From the NCBI GenBank assembly GCA_002405835.1, contig DHMO01000020.1, positions 1 to 64,000 on the forward strand: a DNA stretch of 64,000 nt, in the 5' to 3' direction. Position 1 is the first letter of the stretch; the number at the start of each line of letters is the position of its first letter. Shown one piece after another: positions 42,758-51,983 of the stretch. The notes under the pieces are model-generated. The model was not told where the DNA came from. It was given only the letters and a program-made list of their open reading frames with translations, and searched no databases. The stretch comes from Lentisphaeria bacterium UBA4640 (GTDB taxonomy: Bacteria; Verrucomicrobiota; Lentisphaeria; Victivallales; UBA1829). The translations under genes and the position numbers were made by a program.

Positions 42758-43909
42758 ATGAAGAAAATCAGAATTGCGCTGATCGGAGTCTCCGGCTACG
42801 GCAAAGTTCACTTCAATTATCTGAAACAGCTTGCGGAACAGGACGCGGCGGAATTTGCCGCGGCGGTCGTCATCAACCCTGACCAGGTTCCGGACGAACT
42901 CGCGATCCTGCGCTCGCTCGGAGCGAAAATCTATCCTTCCGCCGACGCCATGTACGCGGAACTTTCCGGCAAGCTGGATCTGGTCTGCCTTCCGACCGGC
43001 ATTGCCTTTCACGAATCCATGACCGAACAGGCGCTTGCAAACGGCGCAAACGTGCTCGTTGAAAAACCCGCCGCCGGCTCCGCCGCGGCAATCCGCCGCA
43101 TGATGGCGGCGGAACAAAAATACGGACACTTCGTCGCCGTCGGATTCCAGCACATCTACGCACGCGAAATCCAGTTCATCAAACAGTATCTGCTCTCCGG
43201 ACGCATCGGCGGAGTCAAACGGATTGTGTCAACGGGACTCTGGCCGCGCGCGGATCAGTACTATCACCGCAACAACTGGGCGGGACGCCTCGCGGCCGCC
43301 GACGGGACCCCGATTTTCGACTCCCCGGTCAACAACGCATTTGCGCACTATCTCAATCTTCAGCTCTTCCTTTCGGGCGACACCTTCGGAACCTCCGCAC
43401 ATGCGGAATCGGTGGAAGGAATGCTCTGCCGCGCCCGTCCGGAAATCGAAACGTTCGACACTTCCGCGCTCCGCTTCCGCACAGCAAACGGAGTCGAACT
43501 GCTCTCTCTGTTCACCCACACCGCCGGACAGGGCGACAACCCGTCCATGCGAATCGAATGCGAAAACGGCGCGGTCTACTGGAAACTTGATTCCACCTGG
43601 AACATCCGCAACGCCGAAGGCGCCGTTCTCCATTCCGGCGTTGTCGAAGCTCCGCACATGGACATGTTCCGCGACATGCTCCGCAAAATCGGCGGCGAAC
43701 CGGTCTTCACCTGTCAGCTTTCCCTCGCGCTGGAACACACGCTCTGCATCGAAATGCTCACGAAGGAGCTGACGCCGATCGCGCTGAAGGAATCCGCCGT
43801 GCGCCGTGAAAAAGACGGACAGTACATTTTGGACAATGTCAGCGAAGTCTTCCGCGACTGCAGTCTCAACGCAGCTCTGCCGCAGGAACGAGGCGTAAGC
43901 TGGAAATAA
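42758..43909 (+). CDS. Gfo/Idh/MocA-family oxidoreductase (2)
   Basis: This 383-residue oxidoreductase has a Rossmann start IALIGVSGYGKVH and the EKP motif in VEKPAAGS. The C-terminal domain includes a GFQHIYAREIQF stretch and a His-containing active-site region. It is the second gene of a two-gene unit. Substrate unknown; family members oxidise sugars, uronates or inositols, or act with isomerases. Confidence 0.87.
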   Translation: MKKIRIALIGVSGYGKVHFNYLKQLAEQDAAEFAAAVVINPDQVPDELAILRSLGAKIYPSADAMYAELSGKLDLVCLPTGIAFHESMTEQALANGANVLVEKPAAGSAAAIRRMMAAEQKYGHFVAVGFQHIYAREIQFIKQYLLSGRIGGVKRIVSTGLWPRADQYYHRNNWAGRLAAADGTPIFDSPVNNAFAHYLNLQLFLSGDTFGTSAHAESVEGMLCRARPEIETFDTSALRFRTANGVELLSLFTHTAGQGDNPSMRIECENGAVYWKLDSTWNIRNAEGAVLHSGVVEAPHMDMFRDMLRKIGGEPVFTCQLSLALEHTLCIEMLTKELTPIALKESAVRREKDGQYILDNVSEVFRDCSLNAALPQERGVSWK

Positions 43910-43918
43910 AAAAAGTTT

Positions 43919-43943
43919 GGCGGACCGCACGGCGCGGTCCGCC
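43919..43943. terminator. GC-rich hairpin after the Gfo/Idh/MocA pair
   Basis: Ten-base perfect arms GGCGGACCGC and GCGGTCCGCC surround a five-base loop. No T-run follows on the plus strand, but an A-run precedes it, so it would act better on minus-strand transcripts. Confidence 0.5.
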
Positions 43944-44062
43944 GGAGAATTGAGAAGAGAAAGTTTCGCCGGAGATTTTCTCCATCCATCACCGGCTTGC
44001 CCGTATAAACGTCCGGACGAGCCGGAATATTGTGCTTTTTCAGAAAAAAAGTGTTTTGATAT

Positions 44063-44090
44063 TTGAAATTCCGCGTTCTTCCAATATATT
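44063..44090 (+). promoter_or_regulatory. Promoter of galK
   Basis: TTGAAA, 16 bases, TATATT, 37 bases before the start. Confidence 0.65.
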
Positions 44091-44127
44091 TCAGGTATGA
44101 GAAATCAACCAGAAGGAACTGAAACTC

Positions 44128-45285
44128 ATGAAACAAGATGTCATTGATTCGTTTGCGGCGGCGTACTCCGCAAAACCGGCGGCGTATTCCCACGCGCCCG
44201 GAAGACTTGAAATTCTCGGCAACCACACAGACTACAATGAAGGTTTCGTGCTGAGCTGTGCAACCGGTCAGGCGACCGAAATGGCGATTGCCGCAATCCC
44301 CGGAAGAATCTGCAAACTTCAGAATCCGCCGCTCAAAGGCGAATTCACCATCGATCTCGACAATATGGACACGCCCCGTCCGAAAGACTGGACAAACTAC
44401 ATCAAGGGCGTTCTCGTCGAGCTCCGCAGACGCGGCATTTCCTATCCGGCGTTTGAAGTCCTGTTCAAAAGCTCCGTTCCGCTCTCCGCAGGCATGAGCA
44501 GCTCCGCCGCTCTCGAAATGGCGTTCTGCATGGCTCTCAAACAGCTCGCAGGAATCGAACTTCCGCTTCCCGAATGGGCGCGCGTCGGCCAGTCCGTCGA
44601 AAACGTCTACCTCGGACTCAAATCCGGACTTCTCGACCAGTTCAGCTCCCTCTACGGCAAAAAGGATTCGTTCATTCTCTGCGACTTCCGTTCCGTGGAA
44701 GTGCTGAAGACCGTCACCATGCCCGCAGGCTGGAAGATCGTCGTCGCAAACACCATGGTCAAACACAACCTCGTGGAATCCGATTACAACCAGCGCCGCG
44801 AAAGCTGCGAGCGCGCGACCAAAGTCATTCAGGGCAAATTCCCGCAGGTCAAAACCCTGCGCGACGTCTCCTCCGACATGCTCGAAGAGTGCAAATCCAT
44901 CCTCGACCACACCGACTACCTCCGCGCCAAACACGTGGTCGGCGAAGATGAACGCGTCATGAAGGGCGTTGAACTCCTTGAAGCCGGAAAAGTCGAAGAA
45001 TTCGGCGCTCTCTGGTTCCAGAGCCATGAAAGCTCCCGCGACTGCTTCGAAAACAGCTGTCCGGAACTCGACATCCTCGTCGAACTCGCGCACACAATCC
45101 CCGGCTGCGTCGGAGCGCGTCTCAGCGGCGGCGGATTCGGCGGAATCAGCATCCACCTCGTCCGCGAAAGCGAAGCGGAAACCTACTGCGAACGTCTCGC
45201 CGCAGCTTACAAGCTCAAAACCGGCAAGACGATCGAGACCATCATCTGCTCCGTCGGTGACGGCGCCAGCGCGGAGAGCCTCTGA
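44128..45285 (+). CDS. galK: Galactokinase
   Basis: This 385-residue GHMP kinase has the galactokinase signature GRLEILGNHTDYNEGFVLS, the ATP-binding PLSAGMSSSAALEMAF and the third motif RLSGGGFGG. It phosphorylates galactose, or possibly a related sugar such as N-acetylgalactosamine, at C1. GAAGGA precedes the start. A GT-C-type membrane protein follows eight bases later. No galT or galE is beside it. Confidence 0.92.
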   Translation: MKQDVIDSFAAAYSAKPAAYSHAPGRLEILGNHTDYNEGFVLSCATGQATEMAIAAIPGRICKLQNPPLKGEFTIDLDNMDTPRPKDWTNYIKGVLVELRRRGISYPAFEVLFKSSVPLSAGMSSSAALEMAFCMALKQLAGIELPLPEWARVGQSVENVYLGLKSGLLDQFSSLYGKKDSFILCDFRSVEVLKTVTMPAGWKIVVANTMVKHNLVESDYNQRRESCERATKVIQGKFPQVKTLRDVSSDMLEECKSILDHTDYLRAKHVVGEDERVMKGVELLEAGKVEEFGALWFQSHESSRDCFENSCPELDILVELAHTIPGCVGARLSGGGFGGISIHLVRESEAETYCERLAAAYKLKTGKTIETIICSVGDGASAESL

Positions 45286-45293
45286 GTTCTCTC

Positions 45294-46814
45294 ATGCGGC
45301 TGATTCAAAAAATGCGGACCGGACTCGTCTCCGGTTCGCATTTTAAATTTTTCCCGCTCTTTTTTCTCCTCATCCTCCTCTGCAATATTCATCTGCTTTA
45401 CAATCCGCCCCACTGGGACGAAATTATCGGACTTCACAATCAGGCGCTCTTTCTCGCGAAACACAACTTCTCCTTTGCGGAACTTTATGCTCCCGGACAG
45501 CACAGCTACGAGGGCTCCAATGTCTACCCGTACAGCATTCTGCCGATTCTCTACGCAGTCTGGTATTCGCTTTTTTCCCCGAAAACGGTTCACCTGCTCG
45601 GACATCTGCTGAACTTTGCCTGCGTGGCGGGAACCGCAACTCTGCTGACCTCCGTTCTGCGCTCGCGCGGCGTCTCCGCTCTTTGCGCTGCGGGATGGGG
45701 AATTGCCTTTCTTCTGGAACCGCTGACTTACGGCCAGACAATCGCGCTCGGTCTGGAACCCGCGCTGACCTTCGGCGTCATGCTCGCGCTCTGGTTTGCG
45801 AACCGGGAACGCTGGAACTGCGCAATGGCGGCTGCCTTCCTCGCAGTCTTTCTCAAAACAAGCGCGGCGGTTCTGAGCTTTGCCCTGTTTCTTTATCTTC
45901 TGATCCGGATTCTTGCCGACCGCTCCGAATGGAAAAAACTGCGCATTCCGCTTGCCGGATTCTTCCTGATTTTCCTCTTCCAGCTCTTCCTGCTTCAACA
46001 CAACGTCAACATGGCGGCTGGCGGACTTCATACAGCTTCGGCGGACGCGGCGTTTTCATTTCCGGTCTATCTGCTGCGCAAGGCGTGGTTTCACACCGGG
46101 CTTTACTTTCCCGTTCTGATTCCGGTTTTCTGCGCGGGAACCGCGTTCGCCTGTGCGCGAATCCGGAAGAACGGATGGAGCTCCCTGCTTTTCTTTCTGG
46201 CTGCGGCCGGATATGCCGGAGCATATTTGATTGCGCGGACCGCCCTGCCCCGCTACATGGCGGCTGCCGTTCCCGCAATTCTGCTTCTGCCCGCGCTGAA
46301 CTGCCGGAACCGTTTTGTGCCGTGGGGACTCTGCGCGCTGTTTTTCCTTGCGCCGCTCTGCTACAGACCGCTCTCGTTCGGCGAACGCTGTTCCGGGGAA
46401 TATCTGGAACGGAATGCGGAACATGTGAATCAGACCCGCGCGAATCTGGAGCTCTGCCGTTTTCTGGAAACGGAACATTTTGATTCTCCCGTCGTCGCGC
46501 CATGGCCGATCGTTCAGATGCTGACCATGCCCGAACTCGGATACGTCTCAAAACCGCTCCCGGACGTCTACTCCGGACGCGTCCCGTTTTATGCTCCGGT
46601 GAAAAAACTTGTTTCGCTTGAAACGATGCCGCCGGATACGCTGTTTGTCTACCAGGAAAATGATTTTGAAAAATACGGCATGAGCAATCCGTCTCTGCGC
46701 CCTCCCCCGGAAAACGAAACGCTGTTCCGCGCGCGCGGAATCACCGGATTCACACTTGTCTACAAAAAAATTCCGCCGGACCGGAAGATCACTCCTCCGT
46801 CCGGCGGAACATAA
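45294..46814 (+). CDS. GT-C-fold membrane glycosyltransferase-like protein
   Basis: This 506-residue polytopic membrane protein has about ten hydrophobic helices. The first extracytoplasmic loop carries HWDE, the acidic motif of GT39/ArnT-like enzymes that use polyprenyl-phosphate sugars. The last 100 residues form a soluble domain. Two in-frame ATGs (45294 and 45312) are possible. It is coupled to galK by a short gap. Its 3' end contains, on the opposite strand, the terminator of the convergent glycosidase gene. Confidence 0.75.
   Translation: MRLIQKMRTGLVSGSHFKFFPLFFLLILLCNIHLLYNPPHWDEIIGLHNQALFLAKHNFSFAELYAPGQHSYEGSNVYPYSILPILYAVWYSLFSPKTVHLLGHLLNFACVAGTATLLTSVLRSRGVSALCAAGWGIAFLLEPLTYGQTIALGLEPALTFGVMLALWFANRERWNCAMAAAFLAVFLKTSAAVLSFALFLYLLIRILADRSEWKKLRIPLAGFFLIFLFQLFLLQHNVNMAAGGLHTASADAAFSFPVYLLRKAWFHTGLYFPVLIPVFCAGTAFACARIRKNGWSSLLFFLAAAGYAGAYLIARTALPRYMAAAVPAILLLPALNCRNRFVPWGLCALFFLAPLCYRPLSFGERCSGEYLERNAEHVNQTRANLELCRFLETEHFDSPVVAPWPIVQMLTMPELGYVSKPLPDVYSGRVPFYAPVKKLVSLETMPPDTLFVYQENDFEKYGMSNPSLRPPPENETLFRARGITGFTLVYKKIPPDRKITPPSGGT
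46763..46809 (-). terminator. Minus-strand terminator inside the convergent gene's 3' end
   Basis: An 11-base perfect stem (46771-46781 with 46799-46809) is followed on the minus strand by seven T. It ends the glycosidase transcript, 20 bases after its stop, within the coding end of the GT-C gene. Confidence 0.82.
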
Positions 46815-46828
46815 ACGCTCTGCATCGT

Positions 46829-49800
46829 TTACGGGTAAACCACCTCGAAATACGGCGTTCCGTATTCCAGCTTGCCTGTATCAAGCGCAAACTCAACTCT
46901 GCCGTTCTTGAGCGTCACCGGGATTTTGCATTCGCGGGAGCCGCTCATGTTCAGCGCGTAAACGGACGGGAGACCTTTTGCGCCGTTCTTCAGCGAAAAA
47001 CGGAACTGCCCGGCACGCATCACCTGCTGCATGTCGCCGACATCCAGCTCCGCCCCGAAATTCTCCGTGGAAAACACGGCGTTCTCCGCGGCAAACACCG
47101 TTCCGACAACCACGAGCAGATGTTTTGAATCCGCAATGCTCTTCTCATTTTCAAGCGAGATTGCCGCAATCGTGCAGGGCGTGCTGACCGATTCCACTGT
47201 CAGATCGGAAAGTCTGACCGGCTTGCTCTCCTTCAGCACGGCCGACTGGAATTTCGGCGCATCTATCGTGAGCGTGTTCTTCCGCACATCCGCGCAGATC
47301 TCGCCCGTTTCGCTCTCGAAAATCCCCTTTTCCGCATCGGTCCGGTTCGCCGGGGTCAGAATTCCGGCCTTGCGCAGCCCGGCAACCTGTTCCCGCAGAA
47401 TTTCAGCATTCTGCGCACGCTCTTCGCTCAGGACAATGTACATGCCCATACTCTTCGCGCCGACAAACGATTTCGGCTCGATATTGAGATCAGCGATGGG
47501 GTTCTTCGCATTCCGGTAATCGGAACCGATCCGGGTCAGCATATAGAGCGCATTGTAGCCGCTCCCGATCGCGCCGGTGTACTCCGGTCCGCGAACCGTC
47601 TTTTCCGGAACATGGAACGATACCGCATGCTTTGCGCTCCGGATATCGCCGCGCTGCCAGCCGAACGCGCAGAACAGCGAATTCATCACGGCCGAAAGAT
47701 TGCTGCCGCTGTCGAAGTCATACGGCTGGAACGGCGCGTAGTAGAGCTTGACGGTATTGGAATGCGGCGCAAGCATCTGCCAGTCCTGCAGACTCGCATA
47801 AGCCGCCCACATCGGCGCGGCTTCATGCGCGAAACGGTTGTAGCCGCAATGCGAATATTCCGTCATGAAGAACGGCTTGCCGAACACGCGCGTCGCCGCG
47901 GCACGTCCGATGTAGTTGTTCTCCACAATCGAAGATCCCTGATCTATCGTCAGCATGGTGTCACGCAGCCACGTCCCGAACGCAAGACGCTGCTTGAAGG
48001 TCGGCGGATAGAGTTTGACCTTGTTCGGATGCGCATGGTAAGTGTGCATGGAAACCGCATTGAAATCCGCGCGGGCGTCGCCCTCCAGATTCCGCATGAA
48101 CATATCCCAGTTTGTAACAAACCCGCGGAACCCCGACTCTTTGACGACGCCAAGATAGAACGCGTTCATTTCATGAAGTTTCTTCCGCAGATATTCCCGT
48201 GCCGCGTCACCCTCAGGACCAGCCGACTGAATCAGTTTCCGGCTGAATTCCGGAACCGATGCCGGATTTGCCGGATTGCGGAACTTCCGCCAGTCCGGAG
48301 TAAACATCGAGAGCTTGTTTCCGCCGATATTGAGCAGATGCTCCTGTTCGTTGTAGCAGGTGATCGCAATCAGCTGAGGATCGTCGATCAACGCCTTTCC
48401 CGTGTAGGGATTCGGAGTCTTCAGCAGATAATTGAACCCCGCTTTCCAGTGATTGCGGTAGCGTTCATTGAAGAAAATCTGAAAACGCCCGTAACTGGAA
48501 TCTTCATTCTTCACGGCTTCCGTGAACATTCCGGTTGTGGTGAAAATATCCAGCATCACATAAACGCCGCGGTCGCGCAGACACTTCAGGAAATACCAGT
48601 ACCGGTCCGCAAACTGCGGAAGAATGGGAAGCTCCTCCGCTTTCTGAGCCATGAAAACTTCGGAAACGGTCTTCCGTTTTTTGCCCTGCTTCGGAAGTCC
48701 TCCGTTGCCGACAAGAAAAGCATCCAGAAAATGAAACCGCAGAACGTTCATTCCGGAAAGCGCGATCTGATCCGCGAACTCCTCCAGCTCCGGCTTCGAC
48801 ATCGAAATGAAGCCGCGTCTCCAGCCGCCGGGAATGAAATTGAATCCGCGCAGACGAACAGCCTCGTTCGGTGCAGATTCAAAATAGAGCCGTCCGGCGG
48901 CGTCCGACTTCAGCCATCCGCACTTGTCGATATCGTATTTCTTCACATACTGCGAAAGATCCAGCGCCGTTCCGGGAATCCGCTTCCACTGGTCGATTCG
49001 CCTGTGCATCAGCGCCTTCCGGTCCCACGAAACCTTGTCCATCTTCACCGGACGCCACTCATTCCCGCGCACAATCCGGGTGATCCGGCTCTGCTTCAGC
49101 TTTGCGCGGAACGGAACTTTGCCGCAGACGAACCGCCAGCCTTCGGAGCCGCTCAGCACGCGAACCGCAATCAGATTCTTCCCCTTCTTCACGGGAAAGT
49201 TGAACACGTGATCCGTCGGAAGATACGCCGTCGAGCCGTTGCCGTTGACAATCGTATCGTAGACCGTTTTGCCGTTGACCATGAATTCAAACCAGTAGTC
49301 CGCCGAGCACCCGGCCTGCATCACGCCCGCCTTCTCCGATTCAAATTCATTGAAAAGCATCGCAACCATTTTCGGGTTTATTGATTCCCCGGGTTTCGCG
49401 AGCATCAGCGTGTTCTCTTTCAGACTCACCGAGCATCCCTGAACTCCGCCGAGCGTCTGCGGAACAGCCGTCAGCGCATCAAGTTTGACGTTTTTCAAAT
49501 CCGGCGCGCGGAACAAGGTCCAGTTTGAATTCAGCGCAAGCGGCAGAACGTTGTCCAGCCACTCCAGTTTGACCGCGCCGATGTAAAGCGTGGTTCCCTC
49601 CGGAAGTTTTCCGGCCATCAGCGAGGGACCGCGCACCGAACCGCTGTAATCAAGATTCGCAGTAAATTCACGGGTAACGGTCTTCCATTCCGTATCAAAC
49701 TCAAACTCCATCCACGAGTTCCCGATCGTCTTCCACGGAGCCTGATTCTGAAGACAGTTCACCGGCATTTTCCCCTTGCGGTCGCCGCGAATCTGGAAAC

Positions 49801-50074
49801 TGTAGCGCAGTTTCATCCCGTTGGAAATCTGCTGATCCGAGGCGAAACTCACCATCAGTTCCCACGGAACTTTCCCGGGAGTCCGGACCTTGATTTCCGC
49901 GCAGGGTTCACCCTCAGGCGTCTTCACGTCCGGAGAGATCCGGTATTCAACCTTGCTTCCGGGAAGTATGAGTCCATCAACTTTCGGTCCTTTGAAGTTC
50001 CACTCTTTCAGCACATCTGCGGACATCAGGACAGCGGACGCGCACAGCAATGCAGTCAAAATCTTTTTCATCAC
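46829..50074 (-). CDS. Secreted clan GH-A glycoside hydrolase-like protein
   Basis: This 1081-residue protein has a signal peptide (1-19). A CBM4/9-like beta-sandwich (about 22-172) and a second beta-rich module (about 180-325) follow. A TIM-barrel domain (about 375-800) comes next, in which Glu576 (YNEQEHL) is the likely acid/base and Glu739 (FMTEYSHCGY) the nucleophile, the clan GH-A pattern. Beta-rich C-terminal domains close the protein. The target should be a beta-linked polysaccharide such as a mannan, glucan or galactan; the GH family is not assigned. A prepilin-like gene lies just upstream and a divergent AraC regulator beyond it. It ends at a strong terminator. Confidence 0.78.
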   Translation of the reverse strand: MMKKILTALLCASAVLMSADVLKEWNFKGPKVDGLILPGSKVEYRISPDVKTPEGEPCAEIKVRTPGKVPWELMVSFASDQQISNGMKLRYSFQIRGDRKGKMPVNCLQNQAPWKTIGNSWMEFEFDTEWKTVTREFTANLDYSGSVRGPSLMAGKLPEGTTLYIGAVKLEWLDNVLPLALNSNWTLFRAPDLKNVKLDALTAVPQTLGGVQGCSVSLKENTLMLAKPGESINPKMVAMLFNEFESEKAGVMQAGCSADYWFEFMVNGKTVYDTIVNGNGSTAYLPTDHVFNFPVKKGKNLIAVRVLSGSEGWRFVCGKVPFRAKLKQSRITRIVRGNEWRPVKMDKVSWDRKALMHRRIDQWKRIPGTALDLSQYVKKYDIDKCGWLKSDAAGRLYFESAPNEAVRLRGFNFIPGGWRRGFISMSKPELEEFADQIALSGMNVLRFHFLDAFLVGNGGLPKQGKKRKTVSEVFMAQKAEELPILPQFADRYWYFLKCLRDRGVYVMLDIFTTTGMFTEAVKNEDSSYGRFQIFFNERYRNHWKAGFNYLLKTPNPYTGKALIDDPQLIAITCYNEQEHLLNIGGNKLSMFTPDWRKFRNPANPASVPEFSRKLIQSAGPEGDAAREYLRKKLHEMNAFYLGVVKESGFRGFVTNWDMFMRNLEGDARADFNAVSMHTYHAHPNKVKLYPPTFKQRLAFGTWLRDTMLTIDQGSSIVENNYIGRAAATRVFGKPFFMTEYSHCGYNRFAHEAAPMWAAYASLQDWQMLAPHSNTVKLYYAPFQPYDFDSGSNLSAVMNSLFCAFGWQRGDIRSAKHAVSFHVPEKTVRGPEYTGAIGSGYNALYMLTRIGSDYRNAKNPIADLNIEPKSFVGAKSMGMYIVLSEERAQNAEILREQVAGLRKAGILTPANRTDAEKGIFESETGEICADVRKNTLTIDAPKFQSAVLKESKPVRLSDLTVESVSTPCTIAAISLENEKSIADSKHLLVVVGTVFAAENAVFSTENFGAELDVGDMQQVMRAGQFRFSLKNGAKGLPSVYALNMSGSRECKIPVTLKNGRVEFALDTGKLEYGTPYFEVVYP

Positions 50075-50101
50075 CTAAATCTCCTTGTTTTTCTGAAGTG
50101 A

Positions 50102-50914
50102 TTATCTGTACGGATACCAGAAGCGGCAGCTCGGACAGGACATTGTAATGGAACCGCTGGCGTAGGCGTGACCGCAGGAAACCGATCCCTTTGCAATCGT
50201 TCCGACATGACCGTCAAAATAGAGAACGTTGTTGTTCCGTTCCATATGACTCCACGCTCCCCTCTGCGGATTCAGAGTGTTCAGAGCGGAACTCTTCTGG
50301 AACTGTGAAACTCCTTCCGTCCAAAAACCCTTGCTTGAGGGATTTTTCACACGGGTCAGCTGATGCGCAAAAACATCTCCGTTTTTATAGCACGCCGCGG
50401 GATCCGCATCCATGCGCATGGCGTATATCCGGAAAAACATCACATGAGGCGTTTTGTCATTGCAGAGCGGGTTGATCAGCTCGACTTTTGTAACACTCGC
50501 ATTCCGGTTTGCCTTCTGGAACGTGGAATTGCAAACCTTCGAAAGAGCGACGACGCTGGCATCATAAGGACACACCCGCCCCTTCTGCCCGACCGCATCA
50601 TACACATAGGAAAGCTGCCCGTTCATATCTCCGCCCCAGCAATACGCTCTCTTCCAATCGCTCGACATGACGAAAATGGAATCCTTGTTGTCATTCAGAT
50701 ATCCCGTCACCGCAAGCCCGAGCTGTTTGAATCCGTTGACGCACGAGATTGCCCGCGCCTTTTCCCGTGCCGAATTCAGAGCCGGCAGAAGCATCCCGGC
50801 GAGTATTGCAATGATCGCAATTACCACAAGGAGCTCTATAAGAGTAAATTTCTTATATTTTCGTCCCGATCTGCGATCTCCGGAAACCCGGCCTCTCAAA
50901 ATTCCGTTTTTCAT
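50102..50914 (-). CDS. Prepilin-type N-terminal cleavage/methylation protein (pseudopilin-like)
   Basis: This 270-residue protein has the type IV pilin-like head FTLIELLVVIAIIAILAG (residues 23-40) after a basic leader, then a long helix and a Cys-containing beta-rich body. The C-terminal FDGHVGTI segment is typical of the DUF1559/H-x9-DG group that is greatly expanded in PVC bacteria. The residue before the cleavage point is Lys (KK-F) rather than the canonical Gly, a pattern seen in Lentisphaerota. It lies 27 bases upstream of the glycosidase gene and is probably co-transcribed, so it may help to export or display that enzyme. Confidence 0.88.
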   Translation of the reverse strand: MKNGILRGRVSGDRRSGRKYKKFTLIELLVVIAIIAILAGMLLPALNSAREKARAISCVNGFKQLGLAVTGYLNDNKDSIFVMSSDWKRAYCWGGDMNGQLSYVYDAVGQKGRVCPYDASVVALSKVCNSTFQKANRNASVTKVELINPLCNDKTPHVMFFRIYAMRMDADPAACYKNGDVFAHQLTRVKNPSSKGFWTEGVSQFQKSSALNTLNPQRGAWSHMERNNNVLYFDGHVGTIAKGSVSCGHAYASGSITMSCPSCRFWYPYR

Positions 50915-50973
50915 GTTTCTGTTCCTTTTTTTTAGTTTGTTTCCTATAAAAACATTCTTTGGTTCTGGGAATA

Positions 50974-51002
50974 ATTATACTGCATAATTCCCGTTTTGTC
51001 AA
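50974..51002 (-). promoter_or_regulatory. Promoter of the prepilin-glycosidase operon
   Basis: Minus-strand TTGACA and TATAAT, both consensus, with 17 bases between: the strongest sigma-70-type promoter seen in this window. The leader is about 55 nt. Confidence 0.8.
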
Positions 51003-51084
51003 TACCAAAGAGTCCGGAATATTTGTCATATCGTTCAAAACCGGAAGTTTTTCCCGACAAAAAGCGGTTCCCGTAAAAAAGCGG

Positions 51085-51113
51085 TTGATTTCCCGTGCGG
51101 AGCATGATATATT
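51085..51113 (+). promoter_or_regulatory. Promoter of the divergent AraC gene
   Basis: TTGATT, 17 bases, TATATT, 22 bases before the start codon. About 80 bases separate it from the divergent promoter, enough room for operators. Confidence 0.6.
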
Positions 51114-51135
51114 CCGAAAAAAGAGAAAAACACAA

Positions 51136-51927
51136 ATGGACGACGCACCGAACACAAATAAAAACGCAAGCATCTTCGGCGGAAAAGTTACATTCAGCCG
51201 CAAGGACTTCTCCTGGATGTCCCACGACCTTCAATTCTGGAATCTTGTCATCACGACCGGAGGACAATGCCGTCTCAGCAACCAGTTCGGAGAACTCCGG
51301 GCGGAAACCGGCGACGTTCTCCTCTCACCGCCCTCGAAAAACCGTTTTTTTTCGGTCAACGGCGCATGGGAATGCATCTGGTTCGGATTCAATCTCCATA
51401 CACATGTCAACTGGAATCAGCCGGTCAGGGAAATCTATCACGTGCACCCCGGCGAGGAAACCTTCACGCGCATCCGGAACGATGCGGAAGAGGCGTATGC
51501 TCTGCTCGCGGAAGGAGCCGGAAATGTCTTTCCGCTCGTTGAAAACCTGCTTGAAAACATCCTGATGCGCGGCAACGCGGAATCCCTCTTTGAACTCAAT
51601 CCCCGACTGGAGGCGGCAAAAAATTTCATTGCGGCGAACTTCCGGATCAACGATTTCAAAGAGGTCGCCAGACGTTTCGGAATGTCCCGCACGAAATTCT
51701 TCCAGGCCTTCAGAGAAACCTACGGGACGACGCCGCAGAAGTATCACGAAAAAATCAAATTCCAGAACGTCTGCAGCCTGCTTGCGACAACCGATCTGTC
51801 GTTTTCGGAAATCGCGGAAATCTGCGGCTTCTCAAGTCTGTTTTATCTTTCAAAGCGTTTCCGCGCCCTCTTCAAGACCTCCATGCGCAGCTACCGCGCG
51901 CAAAGTTCCGGAAAGACTCTCCTTTAA
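51136..51927 (+). CDS. AraC-family transcriptional regulator
   Basis: This 263-residue protein has an N-terminal cupin-like sensor (about 20-130) and a C-terminal double HTH (about 155-255; FKEVARRFGMSRTKFFQAFRE and FSEIAEICGFSSLFYLSKRF). An open frame extends further upstream to 50959, but that would cover the promoter, so 51136 is chosen. Being divergent from the prepilin-glycosidase operon, it is the likely regulator, responding to a sugar. Confidence 0.88.
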   Translation: MDDAPNTNKNASIFGGKVTFSRKDFSWMSHDLQFWNLVITTGGQCRLSNQFGELRAETGDVLLSPPSKNRFFSVNGAWECIWFGFNLHTHVNWNQPVREIYHVHPGEETFTRIRNDAEEAYALLAEGAGNVFPLVENLLENILMRGNAESLFELNPRLEAAKNFIAANFRINDFKEVARRFGMSRTKFFQAFRETYGTTPQKYHEKIKFQNVCSLLATTDLSFSEIAEICGFSSLFYLSKRFRALFKTSMRSYRAQSSGKTLL

Positions 51928-51968
51928 AAACGGAACCGCCGGCCGCTCCCGAAGGAACCGGCCGGCGG
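51924..51968 (-). terminator. Terminator of the phosphofructokinase gene
   Basis: CCGCCGGCC (51936-51944) pairs with GGCCGGCGG (51960-51968). On the minus strand it is followed by GGTTCCGTTTTTAAAG. It lies between two convergent genes and may serve both. Confidence 0.7.
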
Positions 51969-51983
51969 ACACGGCTGAAGAAT

